Shown here piece by piece: positions 1 through 7,150 of a stretch of 12,210 nt of DNA; the stretch's first letter is position 1, and every line of letters starts with the position of its first letter. Below the pieces are notes generated by a model. The model worked only from the letters and a program-made list of their open reading frames with translations, did not search any database and was not told where the DNA came from. Position numbers and translations under genes: made by a program. Origin of the DNA: Acidobacteriota bacterium (lineage in GTDB: Bacteria > Acidobacteriota > Terriglobia > Terriglobales > Acidobacteriaceae); assembly GCA_021798655.1 (NCBI GenBank), contig JAJZFE010000303.1, positions 1-12,210 on the forward strand, read 5' to 3'.

Positions 1-637
1 ATCTTTGTACTTTCTGGCTGAGAACCTGACGCAGCGGCGCGCTGAGATTGCGGCGAAGCTGGCGGCGTTTGTCGGCGAGACGCAGGCCGAGCGCGAGGTG
101 GAGGCGACGATCGAGCGCACGTTCGCGTATGCGGGATGGTGCGATAAGTATGAGGGCTCAGTCCACACTCCACCGATGAAGATGGTGACGCTGGCGATGA
201 AGGAGCCGGTCGGCGTGATGGGCGTACTGGCGCCGGAGGATGCGCCGTTGCTGGGGTTGATGAGCCTGGTGCTGCCGGCGATTGCGATGGGCAACACGAT
301 AGTGGCAGTGCCAAGCGAGACGACGGCGACGCTGATGGCGGAGCTGTACCAGGTGCTGGACACGAGCGATGTGCCGGGTGGCGTGGTGAACCTTGTCGCA
401 GGCAAGGCGATGGAGCTGGGCAAGACGCTGGCCGAACATGATGACGTGGACGCGGTGTGGAGCTTCCGTGATGTGGCGGCGAGCGCGATGGTGAAGGGCG
501 CTTCCATCGGCAACCTGAAGCAGGTATTTACGAACGACGGCGCGGCGGTGGACTGGTTCAACGCCAAGAGCGAGGGACGCTGGTGGCTGCGCCATGCGAC
601 GCAGGTGAAGAACATCTGGGTACCCTACGGAGAGTGA
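1..637 (+). CDS. Aldehyde dehydrogenase-like protein, C-terminal part (partial, probably non-catalytic domain)
   Basis: The reading frame is open at the left edge, so only the last ~211 codons are seen. Numbering from the TTG at position 5, the AGWCDKYEG segment (residues 43-51) and EPVGVMGVLAP (67-77) are typical of the aldehyde dehydrogenase coenzyme-binding domain, followed by GNTIVAVPSE (96-105) and PGGVVNLVAG (124-133). The end, HATQVKNIWVPYGE, looks like the family's last oligomerisation strand. Between these, the whole catalytic domain is missing: there is no ELGGK-type glutamate motif and no catalytic cysteine; the only Cys is C46. The usual PWNFP, whose Asn forms the oxyanion hole, reads PEDAP, and the KPSE lysine is Val. 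This resembles the second, non-catalytic ALDH domain of ALDH16-type tandem proteins, which is my preferred reading. A stand-alone decayed ALDH is the alternative. The substrate cannot be told. The gene ends 4 bases before the methyltransferase and is probably co-transcribed with it. Confidence 0.8.
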   Translation, partial: SLYFLAENLTQRRAEIAAKLAAFVGETQAEREVEATIERTFAYAGWCDKYEGSVHTPPMKMVTLAMKEPVGVMGVLAPEDAPLLGLMSLVLPAIAMGNTIVAVPSETTATLMAELYQVLDTSDVPGGVVNLVAGKAMELGKTLAEHDDVDAVWSFRDVAASAMVKGASIGNLKQVFTNDGAAVDWFNAKSEGRWWLRHATQVKNIWVPYGE

Positions 638-641
638 TTGG

Positions 642-1412
642 ATGGCGATGCAGGCGGAGACGGTGGAGCGGTTTTCAGGACGCGCGGAGGCGTATGAGCG
701 CTATCGGGCGCAGTTCCCTGCTGCGCTGATGGAGCGGCTGGAGGTGCTGTGCGGGCTGCGCGCGGACGACGTTGTCGCAGACATTGGCGCGGGGACAGGG
801 ATGCTGGCGGAGCGGTTTCTGAAGCACGGGAATCCGGTGATTGCCGTAGAGCCGAACGATGAGATGCGCGAGCGGTGTGAGCGGCTGGCGGAGCGGTATC
901 CTGGGCTGCGGGTGATTGGGGCGAGCGCGGAAGAGACGACGATTGCCAACGGCTCCGTGGATTTGATTGCGGTGGGACGCGCGTTTCACTGGTTCGACCG
1001 GCCGCGGGCGCTGCGCGAGTTCAAGCGGATACTGAAGCCGCAGGGATGGGTGGTGCTGGTGGGCAGCCACTGGACGGGCGATGGGCCGGCGGTGGAGCGG
1101 GAGTATGAAGAGTTTCTGCTGACACGCTGCGTGGACTACCATCGCGTGTCTGACGCAGTGCTGACGATGGATGAGCTGCACGCGATGTTCGCAAGAGAGA
1201 GCGTGCGCGTGGAGGCGCTGCAGGTGGAAGAAGCGTTGACGTTCGAGCAACTGCTGGGGCGGACGGAGTCGCTGTCGGTGACGCCGACGCGGGACGACCC
1301 GCGCTATGGGCCGATGCGCGAGGCCCTGGAGGCTTACTTTGCGCGGCATGAGCAGGAGGGGCGCGTGCGGCGGGGGATGAGCTATCGGCTGATCTGCGGA
1401 CAGCTGCGATGA
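642..1412 (+). CDS. Class I SAM-dependent methyltransferase
   Basis: A 256-residue soluble protein with a complete Rossmann-type methyltransferase core. Motif I is VADIGAGTG (residues 45-53), which binds S-adenosylmethionine. VIAVEPN (66-72) supplies the acidic residue E70 after strand 2, expected to hold the ribose hydroxyls. ASAEET (94-99) and SVDLIAVGRAFHWFD (105-119) form the strand-4 region, and LKPQG (131-135) precedes strand 5. The AFHWF signature is typical of the Methyltransf_11/25-like group acting on small molecules, but nothing visible fixes the substrate. The ATG at 642 is preceded by GGAGAG (629-634) inside the end of the ALDH-like gene, so the two are likely translationally coupled. 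An ATG two codons later is a minor alternative. No signal peptide or membrane segment is present. Confidence 0.9.
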   Translation: MAMQAETVERFSGRAEAYERYRAQFPAALMERLEVLCGLRADDVVADIGAGTGMLAERFLKHGNPVIAVEPNDEMRERCERLAERYPGLRVIGASAEETTIANGSVDLIAVGRAFHWFDRPRALREFKRILKPQGWVVLVGSHWTGDGPAVEREYEEFLLTRCVDYHRVSDAVLTMDELHAMFARESVRVEALQVEEALTFEQLLGRTESLSVTPTRDDPRYGPMREALEAYFARHEQEGRVRRGMSYRLICGQLR

Positions 1413-1441
1413 CGCACAAAGAGTCCTGCGGATGAAACAGA

Positions 1442-1472
1442 GACCCGCTCCCATGAGGAGCGGGTCATTTGT
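1442..1472. terminator. Probable bidirectional transcription terminator
   Basis: A perfect 10-bp inverted repeat, GACCCGCTCC (1442-1451) and GGAGCGGGTC (1457-1466), encloses a 5-base loop. It is followed on the plus strand by ATTTGTTG, and on the minus strand by CTCTGTTTC. It sits in the 82-base gap between two convergent genes, where a shared terminator is expected. The T-tracts are short and interrupted, so termination may be imperfect. Confidence 0.75.
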
Positions 1473-1494
1473 TGCCGGGGCCCGGTGAAGCTGG

Positions 1495-4400
1495 TTAGAA
1501 GTTGACCTTGACGCCGAGTTGAATCTCGCGCGGCGGCACCGCGGTCTGGTTGAGCGCGATGGGCAGTGCAGAGCCGTCGAAGTCGTAGATGGAGTTGTCC
1601 TGCCCGCCGGTGTTGAGGAAGCCCGGCGAGAGGTAGTTGACGTGGTTGAGGATGTTGAAGAACTCGGCGCGGAACTGGATGTTGAACGCGTCGGAGATGG
1701 AGGGGACGCGAGTGTTCTTGAAGAGGGACATGTCCAGCTGCGTGAGCTTGGGGCCTGTGAAGGCGTTGCGGCCCGAGTTGCCTACGACGTTGGAGCAGAA
1801 CTGGCGGCCGGCAGGGGCAGCCGGGCCCGTGTAGTTGGGGAAGGAGTTGGGAGCGCAGCCGTAGGGGTTTGCGGTGGTGGCCACGGCCAGTGTGGACGGA
1901 GCGGTGGGCGGCGTAAAGCACTTGGCGTTGATGTAGTTGACGCCCTTGCCGCCGGTGGGATTGCAGCCCGGCAGGACATCGGCGAAGTCCATGGAAAAGT
2001 CGCCGTTGAAGCCGGTGCCGAGGGGATCGTTGCCACCACCGACGGTTGCGGTGAAGGGCGCGCCGGACTCAGCAGTAAAGATGCCGCCCAGCTCCCAGCC
2101 GTTGGTGACGAGCCGGGCAAAGGCGTTGGTGACACCAGGTGCGGGGATGTCCCAGATGACGTTGGCGACGGCGACGGAACGGATGTCGAAGTCGCAGGGG
2201 CCGACGCGATAGGACTTGCTGTTGAGCAGCGGCACGGCGATGGAGTTCAGGAAAGTATCGCCAGTGACCGGGGCGGAGCCGAGGTCGCGGCAGTTGCTGT
2301 AGGTGTAGGCGAGCTGCCCCTGCACGCCATGGCTCATGGTCTTGCGGAGCTCGGACTGCAGACCCTGGTAGCTGGAAGCGCCGTCGAAGATGACCGGACG
2401 GATGCCAGCGCCGCCACCCCAGTTGGAGTCAACGCGAGGCGCAGTGGTGTTGGACGAGCAGTTGCCGTTAGCCGGGTTGCAGGGGAAGACGAGCCCGACA
2501 CCGGAGACCACAGTGAGCGGCGTAAGGTTGATGTCGTCGGCCGCCGTGGAGAGGTGGAGTGAACGCGAGCCGACGTAACCGACCGTCAGGATGAAGTTGT
2601 GGGAGAGCTCCTGCTCGACGTTGGCGCTCCAGTTGTAGACGGCCGCGCGCTTGGGATCCTGCTGGATGTAGCGGTTGCGGATGGCCTGGCGGTTGAAGTT
2701 GACGTTGGGGTCAGCGACGCCAGTGCCGAGGGTGGCGTTCTTGTCGGCACCGATGATCTGGAAGGGCGCGGTAGCGGCATCGTTGAGGCCGAACTCATAG
2801 GGCAGCGGCAGGACATCAAACATGCCGAATGCACCGTGGATTGCGGTCTTTCCGTTGCCGAAGACATCGTAGGCAAAGCCAAGGCGAGGCTGAATGTCCT
2901 TGGTGGTGGGGTTGCTGGCGAACTCGGTGCTGGTGCCGACGGGGCCGCAGGCTGTGGGGCTGGCCTGGCAACCCTGCAGCGTGGTGATCTGCTGGAAGGG
3001 AGCAGCGGCCACGGTGTAGCCGTTGACGGTATAGCCAGGAACGCTGCTGGCGTTGCCGGGCTTGGTGGTGGCCTCATAGCGTACGCCGAGGTTGAGCACG
3101 ACGCGCTTGCTGATGGCCCAGTCATCCTGGAAGTAGCCGGCGAAGAGGCTCTCGCGGAGCTGGACTTCCGTGGAGCCGCCGGGGGCGAGAGCGTTGAGCT
3201 GATCGGCACCGTTGGCGAGGAACTTGGCGAGCGTGGAGTAGTTGTTCATGCGGCCGTTGGGGCTGAGCTGCTCCAGCACGTTGTAGCGCATGCGCTCAAA
3301 CGCGAAGCCGACCTTGATGGACTGCTTGCCCTTGGTGATGAAGGCGTCGTCGTAAGCCTGGATGGAAGACCATACGTGGTTGAACTTGTTGAAGCCGTTG
3401 AGGCCGTAGGCGGTGGTCAGGCCGGAGACGGGAATCTGCGGCGGAGCAGCCGCGCCGGGTGCGATGGCGAGCTTAGGGTCAGTCGCCACGGCGTCGCCGG
3501 AGATGGGCGAGTTGATGAGGCCGGTGATGTGGCTGACGCCGACGCGCGCCGTATTGACGAGCGAGGGCGAAAAGATGTGCGTCTCTTCGATGGTGGCGAG
3601 CTGACGGCGGGAGAAGACCTGATGCGTGGCGTTGCCGAGCGGGTCCGTCTGCTGCTGCGGGCCGGAGTCAAAGAAGTAGGTAGCGTCGGCGGAGTCGGCG
3701 GCGCTGAACTTCTGGTCGAGGCGGCCGATGATGTAGTTCTCCGTGGCACTGGTGGGCTGGGAGGAGTTGAAGGACTGCACGCCGATGCCGCCGGGATTGG
3801 TGTCCGGCGAACCGGTGGGGGCGACGGGCCAGAGAGCAAGGTACGGCTGGATGGCCGCGACAGCCGCTGCGCGCGCGCCGGCGTTGGGCACGTTGATGGT
3901 AGTTCCGATGGACTGGCTCTGCCGGATGCCTTCGTAGTCTGCGAAGAGGAAGGTCTTGTCCTTGACGATGGGCCCGCCGGCGGCGCCGCCGAACTGGATG
4001 CGACGAATGATGGGATAGCCGGCGAAGGGGTCCTGCGCGTCGAAGACCTTGTCGCGGTCGAAGAAGTACGCCGAGCCGTGGACCTGGTTGGTGCCGGACT
4101 TGGTGATGGCGTTGATGACGGCGCCGGAGGTGCGGCCGTACTCGGAGGTGTAGCTGCTGGTGAGGACGGAGAACTGGTCGATGGCATCGACGCCGAGGTT
4201 GACGCCGGTGGCGCCGCCGGGAGCGGCGTTGGTGTAGTCGTTGATGACCATGCCGTTGACGCGGTAGGTGTTCTCGTTGGGGCGGTGGCCGCCGTCGGAG
4301 AGCTGGTTGCCAAAGCCGCGGTTACCCTTGTTGGCGGAGAAGCCGGTGGTGGCCTGGTTGGGCACCGAGGTGACGCCAGGCTGCAGCGTGGCGAGCGAGG

Positions 4401-4908
4401 TCCAATCGCGACCGTTGAGCGGAAGCTCGCGGACGGTGGTGCCGTCGACGGTGGCACCTACTGCGGAAGAAGAGGTCTCGACCGAAGCAGGTGTCGTGGT
4501 GACGACGACGGTCTCCTGCACGCCGCCGACGGTAAGTGCGGGGTTGAACGCGATCTCGGCACCAACGGTGAGAACGATATTCTTCTGCACGAGGGTGGAG
4601 AAGCCGGGTGCTGAGGTCTTGATCTCGTAGGTGCCGGGAGCGAGATTTGGCGCGGTGTAGAAGCCGCTGGCGTTCGTAGGCGTTGTGCGGGACTGGCCGG
4701 TAGCGAGATTATGAATCACGACGGTCGCGTTGGGGACGGCGGCACCGGAGGTATCAGTAACGGAACCGCTGAGCGTGGCACCAGCGACCTGGGCGGAGAG
4801 ATCTGCGACGGCAGAGGTGAAGACGAGTAGCAGCAGAAGGCTCGCGGCGAAGAGCCAGCGGAGCGGACGGAGCGGGGTCGTACGCTGATGCGTGGTGCCA
4901 AAACTCAT
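1495..4908 (-). CDS. TonB-dependent receptor, Oar-like, with carboxypeptidase-regulatory domain
   Basis: A 1137-residue outer-membrane transporter, expected to take up a large or scarce ligand (siderophore, oligosaccharide, peptide) with energy from TonB. A signal peptide with a Leu-rich core (about 16-35) ends near LSA|Q at residue 39/40. A carboxypeptidase-regulatory-like domain follows (about 45-125; GSVTDTSGAAVPNATV and GFYTAPNLAPGTYEI). A plug domain comes next (about 130-260; ELPLNGRDWTSLATLQPGV, then INAITKSGTNQVHGSAYFF). The rest is a long beta-barrel ending in the terminal strand IQLGVKVNF with a final Phe. Cys pairs such as GCQASPTAC and CNPANGNC probably lie in disulfide-closed outer loops. 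No TonB box could be pointed to. The ATG at 4908 was chosen because GGAGG (4915-4919) sits 6 bases upstream and a signal peptide starts there; a longer in-frame extension to 5061 lacks both. The ligand is unknown. Confidence 0.93.
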   Translation of the reverse strand: MSFGTTHQRTTPLRPLRWLFAASLLLLLVFTSAVADLSAQVAGATLSGSVTDTSGAAVPNATVVIHNLATGQSRTTPTNASGFYTAPNLAPGTYEIKTSAPGFSTLVQKNIVLTVGAEIAFNPALTVGGVQETVVVTTTPASVETSSSAVGATVDGTTVRELPLNGRDWTSLATLQPGVTSVPNQATTGFSANKGNRGFGNQLSDGGHRPNENTYRVNGMVINDYTNAAPGGATGVNLGVDAIDQFSVLTSSYTSEYGRTSGAVINAITKSGTNQVHGSAYFFDRDKVFDAQDPFAGYPIIRRIQFGGAAGGPIVKDKTFLFADYEGIRQSQSIGTTINVPNAGARAAAVAAIQPYLALWPVAPTGSPDTNPGGIGVQSFNSSQPTSATENYIIGRLDQKFSAADSADATYFFDSGPQQQTDPLGNATHQVFSRRQLATIEETHIFSPSLVNTARVGVSHITGLINSPISGDAVATDPKLAIAPGAAAPPQIPVSGLTTAYGLNGFNKFNHVWSSIQAYDDAFITKGKQSIKVGFAFERMRYNVLEQLSPNGRMNNYSTLAKFLANGADQLNALAPGGSTEVQLRESLFAGYFQDDWAISKRVVLNLGVRYEATTKPGNASSVPGYTVNGYTVAAAPFQQITTLQGCQASPTACGPVGTSTEFASNPTTKDIQPRLGFAYDVFGNGKTAIHGAFGMFDVLPLPYEFGLNDAATAPFQIIGADKNATLGTGVADPNVNFNRQAIRNRYIQQDPKRAAVYNWSANVEQELSHNFILTVGYVGSRSLHLSTAADDINLTPLTVVSGVGLVFPCNPANGNCSSNTTAPRVDSNWGGGAGIRPVIFDGASSYQGLQSELRKTMSHGVQGQLAYTYSNCRDLGSAPVTGDTFLNSIAVPLLNSKSYRVGPCDFDIRSVAVANVIWDIPAPGVTNAFARLVTNGWELGGIFTAESGAPFTATVGGGNDPLGTGFNGDFSMDFADVLPGCNPTGGKGVNYINAKCFTPPTAPSTLAVATTANPYGCAPNSFPNYTGPAAPAGRQFCSNVVGNSGRNAFTGPKLTQLDMSLFKNTRVPSISDAFNIQFRAEFFNILNHVNYLSPGFLNTGGQDNSIYDFDGSALPIALNQTAVPPREIQLGVKVNF

Positions 4909-5033
4909 GTGTTGCCTCCGAAGTAAGTGGATCAAAATGGATACAACAGGAAGCCTTCTACGACCTGTCTCTGAAAACCCGGGCAGACGAATGGCAGAAA
5001 CGTCCGCGAAGCCGCAGAGGCGGTGTTTTGGTA

Positions 5034-5061
5034 TCCCTATTGAACTCGATTTTTGAGTCAA
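5034..5061 (-). promoter_or_regulatory. Possible promoter of the TonB-dependent receptor gene
   Basis: Reading the minus strand, TTGACT (5056-5061) is followed after 16 bases by TAGGGA (5034-5039). The -35 matches the sigma-70 consensus well and the -10 only partly. It lies in a locally AT-rich stretch of a GC-rich genome. If used, the transcript would carry a leader of roughly 120 bases before the ATG at 4908. The position is inside the out-of-frame tail of the broken CxxC gene, which supports that tail being non-coding. Confidence 0.35.
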
Positions 5062-5161
5062 CTAGTTTTGAGCCTTCGGAATGAACGAAGTCTGAATCGA
5101 AGATTAAAAAAGCTTTATGTTGCGCGTTATTCGGCCACCTGTGCGATAGGCGTGGGTTTAT

Positions 5162-5197
5162 CGCGCAGATGGCGTGCGCGCAGGGGGCGCACGCCAT
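5162..5197. repeat. Palindrome plus short direct repeat at the CxxC motif
   Basis: ATGGCGTGCGC (5169-5179) and GCGCACGCCAT (5187-5197) form a perfect 11-bp inverted repeat with a 7-base loop. It covers exactly the codons for the MACAPCAHA metal-binding loop. Overlapping it, CGCGCAG occurs twice in direct orientation (5162-5168 and 5177-5183), 15 bases apart. The HMA similarity ends at this spot, so the structure may mark a deletion junction. Confidence 0.7.
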
Positions 5198-5299
5198 GCC
5201 GAAGACGGTGAGGTTGACCTGCTGATACTGCGCTTGTGCAGAGGACGCGACGAGCAGGATGAGTAGAGCGGCGAATGTGTTCTTCAAGATGGATTCCTT

Positions 5300-5911
5300 T
5301 CAGCGGGCGCTGGTGTGGGAGGAGTATTTGAGATAGCTGATGTTGATGGCGAAGCGAACAGCTTCACGGCCGTAGACGTCCTGAGCGGCCTGCCGGTAGA
5401 GCGGCGCCTGAACACCGCCTTCGATGGCGAAGTATTTGTAGATGGCCAGCACGGAGGGCCACAGCCACAGCGAGGTCGAGGTGCTGTTCGGCAGTGGTAG
5501 AGCGCTAACCTGCACGCTGGAGTCTGGCTGTGGACCGGGCACGACGAGCGCAAGCGATGCCGTGGACTCGATGCGTTCGCCGATGCTGGTGACGGAGTGG
5601 AGAAAGCGCCAGGACGCGCCGGCAGACCACTCCCCACCGCTCATCATGCGGCTTTCGGGCAGGCTGCCCGCACCGAAGGAGGCAGGGACGAAGACGTTGA
5701 GCGTGAGGTGTGGTGTGAGTCCGTAGCCGACGCCGGTGCCGGTGGAGAGGTGCGTGCCCAGCGAACCGGAGCGGCCAAAGATGCCACTGTCGAAACTGAA
5801 TTCGCGTTCGGAGTTGACGGGAGTGGCGTATCCGAAGACGGGGCCGTCGTCAGAGGCGAGCGCTGTGTTCGTCGCAAGGACGACACAGGCGAGAAGCAAG
5901 AGGAATTTCAT
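5300..5911 (-). CDS. Small secreted outer-membrane beta-barrel-type protein
   Basis: A 203-residue protein with a signal peptide (KFLLLLACVVLATNTALA, cut near A19). The mature part has alternating polar/hydrophobic strands and many Gly, Ser and aromatic residues: TGVGYGLTPHLTLNVFVPASFG, WSAGASWRFLHS, STASLALVVPG, FAIEGGVQAPLY, FAINISYLKYS. This pattern fits a small beta-barrel of the kind often labelled 'transporter' or MetA-phenol-pathway family; I infer the family from pattern only. The ATG at 5911 has AAGAG 7 bases upstream. The stop codon is 12 bases before the TTG of the CxxC protein gene, and its downstream bases form that gene's ribosome binding site, so the two are likely made together. 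A metal-linked role is an inference from this partner. The only Cys (C9) is too close to the N-terminus to be a convincing lipoprotein site. Confidence 0.75.
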   Translation of the reverse strand: MKFLLLLACVVLATNTALASDDGPVFGYATPVNSEREFSFDSGIFGRSGSLGTHLSTGTGVGYGLTPHLTLNVFVPASFGAGSLPESRMMSGGEWSAGASWRFLHSVTSIGERIESTASLALVVPGPQPDSSVQVSALPLPNSTSTSLWLWPSVLAIYKYFAIEGGVQAPLYRQAAQDVYGREAVRFAINISYLKYSSHTSAR

Positions 5912-6094
5912 GGAGACTCTTTAGGATCGAAGCAGATGGAAGCAGGCACACCAGAGGCGCGCAGATTCTTGCGATCATCGGAGCGAGATCAGATACGGAG
6001 GACGGTAGTTCGGGCTACCAGCAAGCCTGGAGGTGAGTGTGCCTCAGCAGCACGCGTCCGGCCAGAGCGAGTTTCGCGAATCTGCGGGAAGAGG

Positions 6095-7075
6095 TCAGCA
6101 CAGCGTTTCGTGTACGAGCAGATCGAGTGCTCCGCGCGCCCTGAGGGTCTCCGCGACCGAGCAGCCAAGGTCTGCGGGGGCGATGCCGAGGGGAGCACGC
6201 TCGACGAGGTGGACGACCTGGTCGCCGTCGGGAGAGGCGATCATGGCGTGCAGGTGCCAGTGATCGTCGGCAGCATGGCAGTGAGCTCCGAGCGGAAGCT
6301 GGCAGCCGCCACCAAGGGCGTGGAGCACGGCGCGCTCGGCAGTCACCGCGAACTCGGCCGTGCAGTCATTGAGCGCGTTGACGGCGTTGTACAGGGCGTG
6401 ATCGGCGGAGTTGTGTGGTACGCGGGTTTCAAGAGCGAGCGCACCCTGGCCCGGCGCGGGCGTGAGCTCGTCGATGGTGAAGCGCTGATGGACGTGCTCG
6501 GTGCGGCCGAGGCGGTCGAGACCGGCGCTCGCGAGTACGAGGGCATCGCACTGACCCTCCTCCCACTTGCGAAGGCGGGTGTCGATGTTGCCGCGCATGG
6601 CAACGAACTCGAGATCCGGGCGTAAGGCGAGGATCATGGCCTTGCGGCGCGGGCTGGTGGTGGCGACACGCGCGCCGGAAGGCAGCATGTGCAGGCCCCA
6701 GTGATCTTCGCAGACGAAGGCATCGCGTGCATCGGCACGGGGAGGAATGGCGGCGAGAGTAAAGCGCGGATCAAGCAGCGTGGGGAGATCTTTGAGCGAG
6801 TGCACGGCGAGGTCGATGCGGCCGGAGGCGAGAGCGTCCTCAATCTCCTTGATGAAGATGCCGGTGCCGTTGGGCGAGAGACCGTCGAGCGGCGTGCCAT
6901 CAGCGTAGTTGGCGGGTGCGACAAAAGCGGGGTCCTGCATACGATCGCCGACGGTGCGGATCACTTCGATCTCGACGGTATGGCCGAGCGCACGGAGCTG
7001 CGCGGCGACGTGGTTGGCTTGCCAGAGCGCGAGCTGGGAGCCGCGCGAGCCGATGCGAAGGATGGGTATGCTCAC
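6095..7075 (-). CDS. hemC: Hydroxymethylbilane synthase (porphobilinogen deaminase)
   Basis: Joins four porphobilinogen molecules into hydroxymethylbilane, a cytosolic step of heme/tetrapyrrole synthesis. The 326-residue protein begins LRIGSRGSQLALWQA (6-20). It has the catalytic Asp in HSLKDLP (D96), the acetate-binding arginines in TTSPRRKA (139-146) and RGNIDTRLRK (161-170), PAPGQGALA (207-215), and the dipyrromethane-anchoring Cys in LGGGCQLP (C258). All key residues are present. Between the GD of TVGD and the GIFIKE strand there are 27 residues, against 13 in the E. coli enzyme, and the usual GGKG reads PNGTG; this is an enlarged version of the flexible active-site loop. The start is GTG at 7075, the only start that keeps the conserved N-terminus and has no stop before it; no good Shine-Dalgarno sequence precedes it. 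It follows hemA by 75 bases. A HemD gene does not follow in this window. Confidence 0.96.
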   Translation of the reverse strand: MSIPILRIGSRGSQLALWQANHVAAQLRALGHTVEIEVIRTVGDRMQDPAFVAPANYADGTPLDGLSPNGTGIFIKEIEDALASGRIDLAVHSLKDLPTLLDPRFTLAAIPPRADARDAFVCEDHWGLHMLPSGARVATTSPRRKAMILALRPDLEFVAMRGNIDTRLRKWEEGQCDALVLASAGLDRLGRTEHVHQRFTIDELTPAPGQGALALETRVPHNSADHALYNAVNALNDCTAEFAVTAERAVLHALGGGCQLPLGAHCHAADDHWHLHAMIASPDGDQVVHLVERAPLGIAPADLGCSVAETLRARGALDLLVHETLC

Positions 7076-7150
7076 AGCTACTAGGATACTTGGTTGCAGC
7101 GTGCGCTGCCTGTTGATTGTGGACGAGCAAGGGAGCCGATGACGCGCGGC

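Larger units (their letters stand above)
4958..5287 (-). pseudogene. Secreted heavy-metal-associated (HMA, CxxC) domain protein, apparently truncated
   Basis: The frame starts at a TTG (5287) with AAGGA 7 bases upstream that nearly abuts the stop of the preceding gene. The first 19 residues are a clear signal peptide (cut at AQA|Q). Then VNLTVFGMACAPCAHAI (24-40) matches the first strand and metal-binding loop of HMA domains, with C33 and C36 as copper- or other soft-metal ligands. An HMA domain needs about 50 more residues with a beta-alpha-beta-beta-alpha-beta fold, but after I40 the sequence turns into an unrelated, AT-rich tail to residue 109 that runs through the probable promoter of the next gene. 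In another frame, codons 5171-5127 read a 14-residue end (…RDKPTPIAQVAE) closed by TAA, which could be the old C-terminus after an internal deletion. The real translated product, if any, is uncertain. The pairing with the beta-barrel gene upstream suggests periplasmic or secreted metal handling. Confidence 0.6.

Noticed and set aside
2599..4614. A 671-codon open frame on the plus strand opposite the TonB receptor gene, and similar long frames opposite hemC, hemA and hemX (5597-6625, 7214-8416, 8479-9339)
   Set aside because: The minus-strand genes have unmistakable family motifs. The opposite frames are Gly/Ala/Val/Glu-rich mirrors of GC-biased codons, with no motif, no domain and no ribosome binding site.
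4909..5061. In-frame 51-codon N-terminal extension of the TonB receptor
   Set aside because: It would bury the signal peptide inside the protein. It starts at the TTG of a likely -35 box and lacks a ribosome binding site, whereas GGAGG sits 6 bases before the ATG at 4908.
5876..5911. Possible lipoprotein signal (LLAC, Cys at residue 9) in the beta-barrel-type protein
   Set aside because: The Cys is too near the N-terminus, and a normal signal peptidase I site (ALA|S) follows at residue 19.
5995..6025. Small inverted repeat GGTAG/CTACC between hemC and the beta-barrel gene as a hemC terminator
   Set aside because: Only a 5-bp stem with no T-run on either strand; not enough to call a terminator.
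7096..7109. GCAGC/GCTGC mini-hairpin between hemA and hemC
   Set aside because: A 5-bp stem with a 4-base loop and no T-run is expected by chance in GC-rich DNA.
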